A stretch of 64,000 nt of DNA, taken from the NCBI RefSeq assembly GCF_002564465.1, contig NZ_NUUX01000001.1:7621-71620 (forward strand), in the 5' to 3' direction. This DNA comes from Bacillus sp. AFS088145. Its GTDB lineage: Bacteria; Bacillota; Bacilli; Bacillales; Bacillaceae_G. Below the pieces are notes generated by a model that saw only the letters and a list, made by a program, of their open reading frames with translations, had not been told where the DNA came from and did no database searches. Shown one piece after another: positions 17,667 through 25,805 of the stretch. Both the position numbers and the translations under genes were made by a program. The first letter of the stretch is position 1; every line of letters starts with the position of its first letter.

Positions 17667-18078
17667 GGCTCTGTTAAGTTAAAATGTTGATTGTTCAAAT
17701 GAAAAAAGGCTATCAAATTAGACAAACTTTAGGCACTCATATAAAAAATACAATGCTTTAGTTGTACAACGAAATTTATAAAACATGTAGATTTTCGATT
17801 GTAAAATACATTATATTATTTTTTTTGTAATCCCAATATTGCTTCACAGAGATAATTAAAAAGCTTTGTTTAAAATCAATCCAAAGTTCAAATTCCAAAA
17901 CATATCCCGAACCATCATCGTATTTATAAAAATTCACCTCCTGATAAGTAATATTAGGTGAAATAGTATCTTCCTTTTTTATTTACTACTGAACAGTATC
18001 TTTGTACTGTGCAGCAACTAGATCTGTTGTTTTTCATTTTTCTTGTTAAACATAAGCCCCCTTTAACTTAACAACGAG
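17667..18078. mobile_element. MITE- or IS-remnant-like segment
   Basis: The left end GGCTCTGTTAAGTTAAA and the right end TTTAACTTAACAACGAG are imperfect inverted repeats (13 of 17 positions). The left end matches the end of the remnant at 15758-15771. No transposase is visible; the interior holds a minus-strand gene fragment (17776-17937). Size is about 410 bp. Boundaries are approximate. Confidence 0.35.
17776..17937 (-). pseudogene. 53-aa gene fragment inside the MITE-like segment
   Basis: From the GTG at 17937, which overlaps CAGGAGGTG, the frame reads NFYKYDDGSGYVLEFELWID and continues to a TAA at 17776. The frame stays open about 14 codons further upstream without a start. The composition looks protein-like. 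It could be the C terminus of a small cytosolic or immunity-type protein, but the family is not recognised. Confidence 0.3.
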
Positions 18079-18099
18079 AATATTATTCACTATGAATTA

Positions 18100-18267
18100 C
18101 TAAGAGGAAATAACCAAAAGGTAAATACACTTCGTTTTGAATAATTTTTGAACTAACTTTTCCACGTCTATTTCTCCAAATACTTTCACCGTTCCAACAC
18201 CTTCAAACGTGTGTTCCTCTGAATCTTCTTTTCCGTTCGTATATCCCTCAATGATAGTCTTCTCCAT
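18100..18267 (-). CDS. Hypothetical small protein
   Basis: 55 aa from the ATG behind CAAGGAGGAGACAAC, a very strong ribosome site; the frame is open further upstream but without one. It reads MEKTIIEGYTNGKEDSEEHTFEGVGTVKVFGEIDVEKLVQKLF, a mixed beta and helix fold of the kind found in small phage or plasmid proteins, with a hydrophobic C terminus. Divergent from the HEPN-motif gene, about 150 nt away. No family recognised. Confidence 0.5.
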   Translation of the reverse strand: MEKTIIEGYTNGKEDSEEHTFEGVGTVKVFGEIDVEKLVQKLFKTKCIYLLVISS

Positions 18268-18416
18268 GTTGTCTCCTCCTTGGTACAATTTATGAGGACA
18301 TTTGATTCTCCTATTTAGAGTAACAACATTGAAAAGAAAGTGTGAGTTTTTAATGGAATAAATTGGTTTGTTCAACTATCATTGAATCAAGAAAACAAAA
18401 AGAAATGGGGAGTAAT

Positions 18417-19178
18417 ATGGGGAAAATCAATATCAATCCATTTGAAGGAATAACAGAAGTTGATCTCAATAAGTGTACAAAAGAGAGTCCCTTGAAAGAC
18501 TTTGAACTTCCAAAAGGAATGTTTGAAAAAGAAGACGATCATTTAATGAACTTAGATAATTGGGACACACAACATTGGGAAACAGTCTTGGAAAATAGGT
18601 TGCTCTCGGTGGATCGCAATTTTGGTTACACAATGTTTTACTATTACAAAGGCATTCCAGATGTTGAATGGTATATGTCCCCTGGGAAAAACGGAAAGTC
18701 CGTCCAATATTACCCTCACTTTGAAGAAATACATTACAGTACCTTTTACAACTTCACTTACTTTGTGGACACGTTCTTTCTAAAGGCTTACACCTTGTAT
18801 GAAACGATTGGACATTTGTTGTTCAAACTTTACGACTTTGAAATCAATGAGGTCGATCCAAGAGACCAAGTGAGTTTCAACAGTGCAATCTTTAAACTAA
18901 AAAACGTGAACCGTGCATTGTACAAAGACCTAAACAAAGTTAAATACTCTAATGACTTCCAAATTGGTGTGAAAATGAGGAATGACATTGCACACAATCA
19001 CCCTCCATACCACATAGATTCAGGAATAAGAAAATCACATGGAGTAACTACTTTTGGTGTGGGGAAATACACAACTTCAAGTGAAATTAAAGCAGCAATG
19101 ATTGGATTGCTTAGAAGTATCAAGGCAACATTTGAAGTGCTTGAAAAACACTTACCTATAAAAGAAGTAACCAAATAA
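18417..19178 (+). CDS. HEPN-motif protein (Cthe_2314-like)
   Basis: 253 aa from the ATG that follows AATGGGGAGTAAT; an in-frame upstream ATG lacks a ribosome site. The helical C-terminal half contains KMRNDIAHNHPPY, with R188 and H193 forming the R-x4-H motif of HEPN nucleases. The overall layout resembles the Cthe_2314-type HEPN family. HEPN proteins with this motif are often RNases of toxin-antitoxin or anti-phage systems; catalytic use here is inferred. A small gene is divergent and a recombinase lies downstream on the other strand, an accessory-island setting. Confidence 0.6.
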   Translation: MGKININPFEGITEVDLNKCTKESPLKDFELPKGMFEKEDDHLMNLDNWDTQHWETVLENRLLSVDRNFGYTMFYYYKGIPDVEWYMSPGKNGKSVQYYPHFEEIHYSTFYNFTYFVDTFFLKAYTLYETIGHLLFKLYDFEINEVDPRDQVSFNSAIFKLKNVNRALYKDLNKVKYSNDFQIGVKMRNDIAHNHPPYHIDSGIRKSHGVTTFGVGKYTTSSEIKAAMIGLLRSIKATFEVLEKHLPIKEVTK

Positions 19179-19180
19179 AA

Positions 19181-19212
19181 AAAAGAGGAGCCAATTAAGG
19201 TTCCTCTTTGAA
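19181..19212. terminator. Convergent intrinsic terminator
   Basis: AAAGAGGAGCC pairs with GGTTCCTCTTT around AATTAA, with one mismatch, A run on the left and T-rich on the right. It serves the plus-strand HEPN gene and the minus-strand gene that ends at 19215. Confidence 0.75.
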
Positions 19213-19214
19213 TT

Positions 19215-19580
19215 TTATAACGATTTCTTTTCAGGATTTTCATAATACCCAACAGTCAATTCTTCCTTCATTATCTCCAACAATTCTTTTCGCAATTCTT
19301 CAAGCCTTTCTCTATGAAGCTCTATTTTCTCTCTAATTTCTTTTTTCTCTCCTATTTCAACTTCTTCTCTGTACCAGTCATGTTCTAATAATAACTGCCT
19401 TTGTTCTCCAACTATTTTTTCACAAAGTTCCGCCACTGTTTCCGATTGATACAATAATGTTTCACTAAACAGTTGGTAAGCATCTAATCTTAAAGTATCT
19501 GCTTCAAAAAACTTTTTATGTTGTATCACAGTATGTAATTCCTTTTGCATTACCTGAAGAAAACGAATTGTTGTTAACAC
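19215..19580 (-). CDS. Hypothetical coiled-coil protein
   Basis: 121 aa starting at a GTG with GGAAA directly before it; a later ATG (MQKELHTV) has no better ribosome site. Residues 60-115 are highly charged Glu/Lys/Arg helix (EKKEIREKIELHRERLEELRKELLEIMKEEL), probably coiled coil. No family recognised. It lies between the HEPN-motif gene (convergent) and the recombinase module; its upstream end is 25 nt from the left 17-bp direct repeat. Confidence 0.45.
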   Translation of the reverse strand: MLTTIRFLQVMQKELHTVIQHKKFFEADTLRLDAYQLFSETLLYQSETVAELCEKIVGEQRQLLLEHDWYREEVEIGEKKEIREKIELHRERLEELRKELLEIMKEELTVGYYENPEKKSL

Positions 19581-19605
19581 TTTCCATTTTTATATATAAC
19601 GTAGT

Positions 19606-19622
19606 TGCGTAGTAATGGTCTA
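19606..19622 (+). repeat. 17-bp direct repeat, left copy
   Basis: TGCGTAGTAATGGTCTA, identical to 22388-22404. It lies just downstream of the recombinase stop. The pair brackets a 2.8-kb segment holding a tyrosine recombinase and one other gene, so it may be an attachment core. Confidence 0.6.
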
Positions 19623-19629
19623 ATGTCAA

Positions 19630-20618
19630 TTATTGAATTAGATATCTTTTATGCTGCTCTCGCTTTCGCTCATGAGTAATCTTTACATACCATAGTGTCG
19701 CATCAGGTGAACTATGACCTAAGAGCTCTTGAATCGCAACCAATTCAGCACCATTATTTAAGGTTAAAGTAGCAAAAGTGTGTCTTAAAACATGGGGACT
19801 TACTTTGTCTTGTAAACCTGCTTTTTGAGCGATTATACCTATTTCTCTTTGTATTCCTCGTTTTGATAACCTTCTGTAAGGTTTTCTCTCCGTAATCATC
19901 AAAGCATCACAGTTGTCATTTCTTCCTTTTAAATATTTATCTAAATGATACATTGCTCTAATCGAAAAATAGACTTCCCTTTGTTTATCACCTTTACCAA
20001 TAACTAATGTGCTCATATTTTGTAGATTAATATCAGCTGTATCTAATCCATGAACTTCAGACAATCTACAACCCGTCGCATATAATATTTCTAGAAAAGC
20101 ACGCTGCCTGACTGTATCGCAGGATTCCCTTAGCATTTCTAGTTCTTGAATTGATAATGATTTAGGAAGTCGGTATTCCTCTTTTGGAGCTTTTAATTTG
20201 GTCGTTGGATCACGTTTGATATATTCTTCTGAAGCTAACCAACTAAAAAAACTCTTTAAAACAGATAATTTCTTTCTAATTGTGCTCGTTTTCAAGGTCC
20301 CATCTTGATTTAAATATATTCGAACATCTGCTGTAGTTATGTCCTCTGCCTTCTTTTTTACGATATCAGCAAACATACTTAATTCCATGAGGTAGTTGTC
20401 TAGAGTAATAGAACTTAAACCTTCTAGTTTTTTTGCCGAGATGAACAATTGTATTTTATCCTCAAGGTCAGGATGTACCTCACCTAACTCAACTCTTTGA
20501 AAATAATACTCTGATAGAACAGTAGATAATTTATTCTTTGTAGTTTCCACTTCAATATTAGGATACAAATCTTTAAAGTAGCAACTAAATCTGATAATAT
20601 TTGCTCACCTAGATTCAT
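19630..20618 (-). pseudogene. Tyrosine recombinase/integrase with N-terminal frameshift
   Basis: The main frame (19630-20568) encodes a complete catalytic core: R168 in ATGCRLSEV, K192 in GKGDKQ, H259 and R262 in HVLRHT, H285 in LLGHSS and Y294, plus an N-terminal SAM-like core-binding domain. No ATG starts this frame. In another frame an ATG at 20616-20618 behind AAGGAGAGTTGATTATT reads MNLGEQILSDLVATLK and would continue into LYPNIEVETT if one A were added near 20572. So the gene appears to carry a 1-base deletion at the TTTAAAG run, unless translation starts at TTG 20568 or frameshifting occurs. XerC/D-like in length. Confidence 0.75.
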
Positions 20619-20734
20619 AATAATCAACTCTCCTTAGTTCTTATTAGTAACTAAGGATTACCTATACAAACAGCAAAAATACCAACTGAGTGAGTATGGA
20701 CCTTTTTTTGTCTTTAATTTTATCCTTTGAATAA

Positions 20735-20770
20735 GAAAGAGACGATTACTTTCGGGCTAATCGTCTCATA
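20735..20770 (-). terminator. Intrinsic terminator of the 398-aa gene
   Basis: GAGACGATTA (20739-20748) pairs perfectly with TAATCGTCTC (20758-20767); on the minus strand TTTCTTATT follows. Confidence 0.75.
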
Positions 20771-20883
20771 ATGCTTGTGTATAGCTAGTATTTTGGTACT
20801 GTTCAGCAATGACCTTGTTTTAGAATTACTTCTAGATTAAAGCCTTAATAATTTCGTTGTCCATATTAAACATAAAACAATCG

Positions 20884-22080
20884 TTATTGCACTTCTGTCG
20901 TTCCAATGTATATGTTCTCTTTATCAAAAATGAGGTCGATTGGCTGATTATATAGTTTGTTAACTGTATTAATGTTTTCAACGAAAGGTCGGATGTAATC
21001 GTTCTGCATTTCTATAAATTGTTTAAAATTTTTCATAGTCTGCTCTGTTCTCTCTGAACGTTTCATTTCCAGTTTGTTGCTGATCAACACAGTGGTCATA
21101 CCAAAAATTTTTTTAATGTCTCCGTCCTTTGCTAAATTATCTCCTATTCCTCTGCTAACGCTTATCGATCCCTTATGCATTTTGGACTGTAATGAGGACT
21201 GAGCATATTTTTTTATTTGGTCATAGCACTCAGTGGAGAGTTCACTATACTTAAGTGAATAATCTTCTATTTTTTTAGAAATACCATCAAGATATTCAGG
21301 CTTAAAGTTTTCTAAAAGAATTACTTCAAGGAACGAAGAAAAGGAATACAAATATAAAGCAAGTTGGTAGTCTTTAAACTCAGAGTAAAATTCTTCAAGT
21401 TGCTTTTTTACCCATTGATCCCAATAAAAAAAAGACTTTTTATTTATTTTAGTTGTTATCCGCTCTCTATATAACTCAATTTTTCTTTCTGCCCCCTGCC
21501 TGATACCCAGGACACTATTATAATTGCTATCTATATATTTATCGTTGTTCCAATTGTATTTATAATTACTAAGAACATCCGTCAAAAAATTGAGATCACC
21601 TCTAAGATCGGACCTCTCTTTTTGTACAAGAAAATCAAGGGTTTCTCGCTGCATTTCTTGGATGTTGTCGAGTTTTTTGTCAATGGTGGCTAGAGTCGTA
21701 GCCATAAACAGCATTGTTGGATTAAAGACAAGAGGATTCAACACAGCCTGTCCGCCACCTACTGCACCGTTTTCCTTCAAAACACTTCCTAAGTATCCAG
21801 AACCATTTTTGAATTCTGCTAGGTGAGCACCTTTTGGTATCGTTACTTGATATAATCCGCTTGTAGTTCCACCACCATTTATGACATTTCGAAAAGCCGC
21901 TGTCAAAGGTTCAAAGGCTGTACCGAGTGTTGTAACTCGCGATAGAGGCAGCTTTGTGTATTTAGCTACACAGATCTGTTCTTCTATAATGGCAGGGTAA
22001 CATTCAACATCTGTCATTGCTTTTACAATTTCTCTTTTCCTCTCAGCGATTTCGTTAGTTATTTCAAATTCATCTGACAT
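20884..22080 (-). CDS. Protein of unknown function inside the recombinase module
   Basis: 398 aa, not recognised. The N-terminal third has a Gly-rich region (INGGGTTSGLYQVTIPKGAH, then GAVGGGQAVLNPLVFNP) followed by a hydrophobic stretch MLFMATTLATI. From residue 130 to the end it is long charged helices (KKLDNIQEMQRETLDFLVQKERSDLRGDL and later), likely coiled coil. No signal peptide. It has its own terminator and ends about 265 bp upstream of the recombinase start, on the same strand, between the 17-bp repeats, so it is the apparent cargo. A defence or stress role is conceivable from the context only. Confidence 0.6.
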   Translation of the reverse strand: MSDEFEITNEIAERKREIVKAMTDVECYPAIIEEQICVAKYTKLPLSRVTTLGTAFEPLTAAFRNVINGGGTTSGLYQVTIPKGAHLAEFKNGSGYLGSVLKENGAVGGGQAVLNPLVFNPTMLFMATTLATIDKKLDNIQEMQRETLDFLVQKERSDLRGDLNFLTDVLSNYKYNWNNDKYIDSNYNSVLGIRQGAERKIELYRERITTKINKKSFFYWDQWVKKQLEEFYSEFKDYQLALYLYSFSSFLEVILLENFKPEYLDGISKKIEDYSLKYSELSTECYDQIKKYAQSSLQSKMHKGSISVSRGIGDNLAKDGDIKKIFGMTTVLISNKLEMKRSERTEQTMKNFKQFIEMQNDYIRPFVENINTVNKLYNQPIDLIFDKENIYIGTTEVQ

Positions 22081-22190
22081 AACTTAACCTCATTCCTTTT
22101 TCTTAATGTTCTGCAATTTATAGTATACCTTATGACTATCAAGTTCGCTCCATCAACAAGGAGTAAGCTCTGTTTCTCCATTATATAAAC

Positions 22191-22330
22191 CTATGTTAAG
22201 AATCGCCTCCACCGACTAATATAATCTTTTACAGATTTTTCTACCAAATGGGATAATTCATTCTTAGAAAATCACCAAATTCCCTATATCCCTCCCTCAC
22301 TATTATTTTCTAATGTATCAATTCCCTATC
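22191..22330 (-). pseudogene. Frameshifted C-terminal gene fragment
   Basis: On the minus strand one frame reads GYREFGDFL and, after a +1 change near 22262, another reads SKNELSHLVEKSVKDYISRW and RRFLT to a TAG at 22191. The join makes a smooth protein-like C terminus. Family unknown; the N-terminal part is missing. Confidence 0.3.
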
Positions 22331-22387
22331 ATCTGCTTCTCTTCCCTTTCAAAGTGGAGCAGAAAAATCATCTATTAAGAACTTTGA

Positions 22388-22404
22388 TGCGTAGTAATGG
22401 TCTA
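22388..22404 (+). repeat. 17-bp direct repeat, right copy
   Basis: TGCGTAGTAATGGTCTA, identical to 19606-19622, 2782 bp away. It flanks the upstream side of the 398-aa gene and its adjoining gene fragment. Confidence 0.6.
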
Positions 22405-22545
22405 CTATGAATCTACGACTTGCTTATAAACATTACTGCCAAATACTTAAATTAAAAAAGCAGCAATGAACTGATCAAACGGGCTTTTAATTAAGATTTT
22501 CTTCAATAATATTTTTAAGAAAGGATTATTGGAGAGAATTTTCTA

Positions 22546-22602
22546 ATGTTATTATCCGCTGCTTGGCAAAATTACTATAATGATAAGTTAATCGAAGGAT
22601 AA
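22546..22602 (+). CDS. Possible 18-aa peptide
   Basis: ATG to TAA reading MLLSAAWQNYYNDKLIEG, with GGAGAG 9 nt before the start. A plus-strand terminator follows 170 nt later. It may be a real small gene or the start of a decayed one. Low confidence. Confidence 0.2.
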   Translation: MLLSAAWQNYYNDKLIEG

Positions 22603-22768
22603 TGCCGAATTAAGTGTTTATTGTGGTAATGAGAATACCCACACAAAATTTTTTGTTACAAATCTATTAAAAGTGTTTTTTAAACTTCTGAACATTTGTC
22701 TAAATTTAACAATATTTTATCCATATGTTTATTTAATCATCATTGAAAGAAAGGCAATTTGATTGATT

Positions 22769-22797
22769 TAACCTTACAAATTGTAAGGTTTTTCTAT
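22769..22797 (+). terminator. Intrinsic terminator upstream of the LAGLIDADG gene
   Basis: AACCTTAC pairs with GTAAGGTT over AAATT and is followed by TTTTCTATTT. No clear plus-strand gene precedes it, so it may end a small RNA or the tiny frame at 22546. Confidence 0.65.
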
Positions 22798-22876
22798 TTA
22801 CAACTATTTTTTTGAAAAAGGTATATAGAATGACATTGCCGTCTAGACTGTTCTTAAAAAGTTTAGGGGCGTTAAT

Positions 22877-24115
22877 ATGATACTAAAGAACATTTTACAA
22901 GTTGGTACAAACAACGATAAAATCAACAGCTTTATGGCAGGAGGATTAATTGGAGATTCAAATTTAAACCGAGCAAAACCTACACATAGTGCAAGATATT
23001 ATGTAAAACATACTGCGTCCGATAAAGCATACATATTGGAAAAACTTGATTTTATTAAAAATTATCCTGATTTAATTCCTCTTCAAAATAAAGATAATAT
23101 CGTTAATGAAAGAGATTGTCATCATTCTAAGAAAAAAAAAACTTATAAAGCAGTTGAAATTCAGTCATTACGAAGTAAGTATCTTACGGTTCTTCATGAT
23201 TCATGGTATGTAACAGTAAAAAACATTTCACGTGTAAGGTGGAAAAAAGTCATTCCTAGAGACTTCATTAAAGCATATTTTGATGAATTTTCACTGTCTA
23301 TATTATTTTATGATGATGGACATTTGAAACTAGTTAATGGTTCGTTGAATATGGTTTTTTCATTGCAAAAGTTGTTTGTAGATGACGAAGCAGGCGTAAT
23401 TTGGCTAGCTGAATTCTTAGAAGAAAAGTTTAATGTGAAAGTAACTGTAACAAAATATGGAGAATTATATATTTATCGTACTAGAGATGTCATTCATTTA
23501 TGTAAAATTATACTTATGTATGAATTTAAAAGCATGAGTAGAAAATTAGCTGTACTGCAAGAATACCTTAAAGATAGTGAAAAGGAAGTAGCTTTGTTTC
23601 TAAAAGAAAAACAGACCTTTAGTTATCCAACTGTAACAAAAAGGGTTAAATTTTTCATTTCTCATTCAGAAAAACAATTTCTACAATCGTTTAATCCAAT
23701 TTCTGTTGACGCTAAAATCCAATATGAATTACAAACAATCTTTTTAAATAGTGAATCGTATGACGCCTTTAACTTAATTCATATCCATTCGAATGTTCAA
23801 AATAATATTGATACGACCCCTTATCTGATAAATTTAAGTGAGTATACAAATAAAGGAATAGATTTATTATCACTACTAACGGGTGCTACTAAGTCTAATT
23901 GTTTATCTTATATTATTGGTAGATTAAAGGGAAAAGAAGAACCATTCTTAAATATTATTCAAACTGCTAAATATATAAATATTCCTCGAACTTCACTTAA
24001 CTACCAAATTGCAAAAAATAATTTTCCATGTAAATTGCATACTTACGACATAAATAATAGTAAGGATAGTCAAAAGTTTTTTCATATTGATGATTTGAAA
24101 GCTGTAATATGTTGA
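22877..24115 (+). CDS. LAGLIDADG-type homing endonuclease-like protein
   Basis: 412 aa. The first dodecapeptide motif is FMAGGLIGDSNLNRA (19-33), followed by the DNA-binding-like segment SARYYVKHTASDKAYI. The second block FDEFSLSILFYDDGHLKL (135-152) matches the LAGLIDADG_2 pattern with the acidic D-D-G, and LCKIILMYEF follows. The last 150 residues are an extra domain, ending in a helix-turn-helix-like stretch (IIQTAKYINIPRTSLNYQIAKN). It is free-standing, with no intron or intein visible around it. GTTTAGGGGCGTTAAT precedes the ATG. Endonuclease activity is inferred from the two motifs. Confidence 0.7.
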   Translation: MILKNILQVGTNNDKINSFMAGGLIGDSNLNRAKPTHSARYYVKHTASDKAYILEKLDFIKNYPDLIPLQNKDNIVNERDCHHSKKKKTYKAVEIQSLRSKYLTVLHDSWYVTVKNISRVRWKKVIPRDFIKAYFDEFSLSILFYDDGHLKLVNGSLNMVFSLQKLFVDDEAGVIWLAEFLEEKFNVKVTVTKYGELYIYRTRDVIHLCKIILMYEFKSMSRKLAVLQEYLKDSEKEVALFLKEKQTFSYPTVTKRVKFFISHSEKQFLQSFNPISVDAKIQYELQTIFLNSESYDAFNLIHIHSNVQNNIDTTPYLINLSEYTNKGIDLLSLLTGATKSNCLSYIIGRLKGKEEPFLNIIQTAKYINIPRTSLNYQIAKNNFPCKLHTYDINNSKDSQKFFHIDDLKAVIC

Positions 24116-24155
24116 CTTTAAGATAAAGATGATTTATCTGTTTAAAGAAATTGGA

Positions 24156-24299
24156 CCATTCTGTTTTATGGCTCTATATTTTGAATTTTAAGTTTTTAAC
24201 TGTAAGATGTTGTTACTCTATTCGCTCCATTTTTTCTAAATCCGGCATCAACAACTATGACCATAAAAGTGGAGCAATTTTGCGGATCAAACAGAATGG
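24156..24299. repeat. MITE-like inverted-repeat segment
   Basis: CCATTCTGTTT (24156-24166) and AAACAGAATGG (24289-24299) are perfect inverted repeats 144 bp apart end to end, with further inner pairing (GCTCCATTTT versus AAAAGTGGAGC). No coding content is convincing. Its boundaries suggest a small non-autonomous element. It occupies much of the gap 24116-24493; the remainder shows nothing else. Confidence 0.35.
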
Positions 24300-24493
24300 C
24301 TTACGCGTTTCACAGACGGAACAATCTATGCGGAAAAACAAAAGTTACCCCTATTTTCCTTGAGTAATTGATCAAAATTAATTAGTACCATCAAATTGTT
24401 TTTAATGAACCATTAGAAACATTCGTTCTTATTTTCAGAATAAAAAACATACGTTCGGTTATTCTAAGAGTAAAGAAAGGGAGGCTAATTATA

Positions 24494-25342
24494 ATGGAAT
24501 TAAATGCAGAACAAATCGCTTTACAATTACTTGAACAGGGGATATTTCAGGAATACAAGGAAGCTGAAAAGCATTTAAAAATAATAAAGGAAGAATTCCG
24601 TAATCGATTAAATACTTACGAGGGGAGCAGATTTGAATTTATCAAACATAATTTGGTGGCGAAGTTTACTCGAAGAAAAAAATATCATTATACAGATCAA
24701 GTTGCTTTAAATGATTATTTGCATAACATAGGTATCCTTCCTGCTGTTATAAAGATCTCTCATAAATGTATTAAAGATAATCCGAATTTAGTAAAACAGC
24801 TAGAACCTTTCCGGCAAAAAGATACATTCTATGTAAGACCTACTTTGAAGCCTGAGGGAAGAATAGATATAATTGCACATAGTATTGCTCCCTTTGAAAA
24901 TTTGGATATAGATAGTCTTGCTGTTTTGTTTAACAGGTTCTATGAAATCCACAAGAAAATGCAATATTTTTATGATATGGCCAAGCAAAGAATGTTACAT
25001 TGTCCAATTCTTCAAAAAGAAAAAAAAATCAACTTTAAGTATGGGAGCCTTTCTCTCGTTAAATGCCAACCTGTATATGACTCCAATATGATATTTAATG
25101 ATTTGGGTGCTGAATTATTAATAAATTATGGACAGGTTTCCCTTGAAAAGTTGCAAGAGTACATATTAAAGGGAATTTTGTCTGAACGAGATCTTGATCA
25201 ATACAGGATTGTCATAGACATTCTTCTTTCATTTCACTTACTTCCTTTAGATGTTGAGCAACAAATCCTAGAAAGATTTCATAACAAGCGTATTATGACT
25301 TCTTTAAATTCCTATCTATCAAGTCGTAGAGTGGACTCTTAA
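24494..25342 (+). CDS. Hypothetical protein of the accessory island
   Basis: 282 aa, soluble, not recognised. GGGAGGCTAATTATA precedes the ATG. The N terminus is helical (ELNAEQIALQLLEQGIFQEYKEAEKHLKIIKEEF), and the middle contains FYVRPTLKPEGRIDIIAHSI. No membrane helix or signal peptide. A 65-aa gene follows 36 nt later and is likely cotranscribed. Confidence 0.5.
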   Translation: MELNAEQIALQLLEQGIFQEYKEAEKHLKIIKEEFRNRLNTYEGSRFEFIKHNLVAKFTRRKKYHYTDQVALNDYLHNIGILPAVIKISHKCIKDNPNLVKQLEPFRQKDTFYVRPTLKPEGRIDIIAHSIAPFENLDIDSLAVLFNRFYEIHKKMQYFYDMAKQRMLHCPILQKEKKINFKYGSLSLVKCQPVYDSNMIFNDLGAELLINYGQVSLEKLQEYILKGILSERDLDQYRIVIDILLSFHLLPLDVEQQILERFHNKRIMTSLNSYLSSRRVDS

Positions 25343-25378
25343 AAAAGAACATATATTTTTTATAAGGGGCGGTTATTA

Positions 25379-25576
25379 ATGGACGATAAGAACAAACATT
25401 TCGTGCAAAACTCTTACCAATCCGGTTATCAAAAAGGATTTAATGATGGTTACCACCAAGGTCAGGAGCTATTAAAACAACAAATTTTAGAGCGTATGAG
25501 GGATCAGAAATTAATCATTAAACAGCTATCATCAATTAAAACTCAGGAGAATTTTAGGTTTCGGCGAGAGTTTTGA
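25379..25576 (+). CDS. Small hypothetical protein with G-x3-G repeats
   Basis: 65 aa. AAGGGGCGGTTATTA precedes the ATG. The N-terminal half has regularly spaced Tyr/Phe-Gly pairs (YQSGYQKGFNDGYHQGQE), like the G-x3-G helix of FliH/YscL-type proteins, followed by a basic helix. The role is unknown. It probably forms an operon with the 282-aa gene upstream. Confidence 0.45.
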   Translation: MDDKNKHFVQNSYQSGYQKGFNDGYHQGQELLKQQILERMRDQKLIIKQLSSIKTQENFRFRREF

Positions 25577-25727
25577 CAACGTAAAACGACTGATTTTAGT
25601 CTGAAAATTGTTACTTATATCTAAAAAAGCACTCGGGTTCAAATGATGGGGATAAAACTTAAAAAATATCAATATTTTGATTTAGAAATATAAGTAACAT
25701 AACAATTGGTATTAGAGAATGAAATGA

Positions 25728-25765
25728 GAAAAAGTCATTGCTCAAGAGCAGTGACTTTTATTGTT
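25728..25765 (+). terminator. Intrinsic terminator after the 65-aa gene
   Basis: AAAAGTCAtTGCTC pairs with GAGCAgTGACTTTT over AA, followed by ATTGTTGTTGTT. Strong on the plus strand. Confidence 0.8.
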
Positions 25766-25783
25766 GTTGTTAATTTTCTTAAG

Positions 25784-25805
25784 CAACTAATGCATGCATT
25801 AGTTG
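25784..25805. repeat. Perfect 22-bp palindrome
   Basis: Two 11-nt halves, CAACTAATGCA and TGCATTAGTTG, directly abut with no spacer. It lies 20 nt beyond a terminator with no neighbouring gene start, so it is not an obvious operator; a recombination or dimeric-protein site is possible. Confidence 0.5.

Larger units (their letters stand above)
17129..18099. other. Gene-poor region with mobile-element remnants
   Basis: About 970 bases without a convincing full-length gene. It holds the decayed N terminus of the radical SAM gene (up to about 17220), a possible 35-aa zinc-ribbon-like reading frame (17531), and an IS- or MITE-like segment (17667-18078) carrying a gene fragment on the minus strand. 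The rest is AT-rich and shows nothing specific. Confidence 0.5.
22081..22876. other. Gene-poor region with gene fragments
   Basis: About 800 bases. It contains a minus-strand C-terminal gene remnant (22191-22330), the right copy of the 17-bp repeat, a possible 18-aa reading frame with a good ribosome site (22546) and a plus-strand terminator (22769). The rest is AT-rich with nothing recognisable. Confidence 0.5.

Noticed and set aside
24151-24363. 70-codon plus-strand frame
   Set aside because: It runs through the inverted-repeat segment, has no ribosome site and an unlikely composition.
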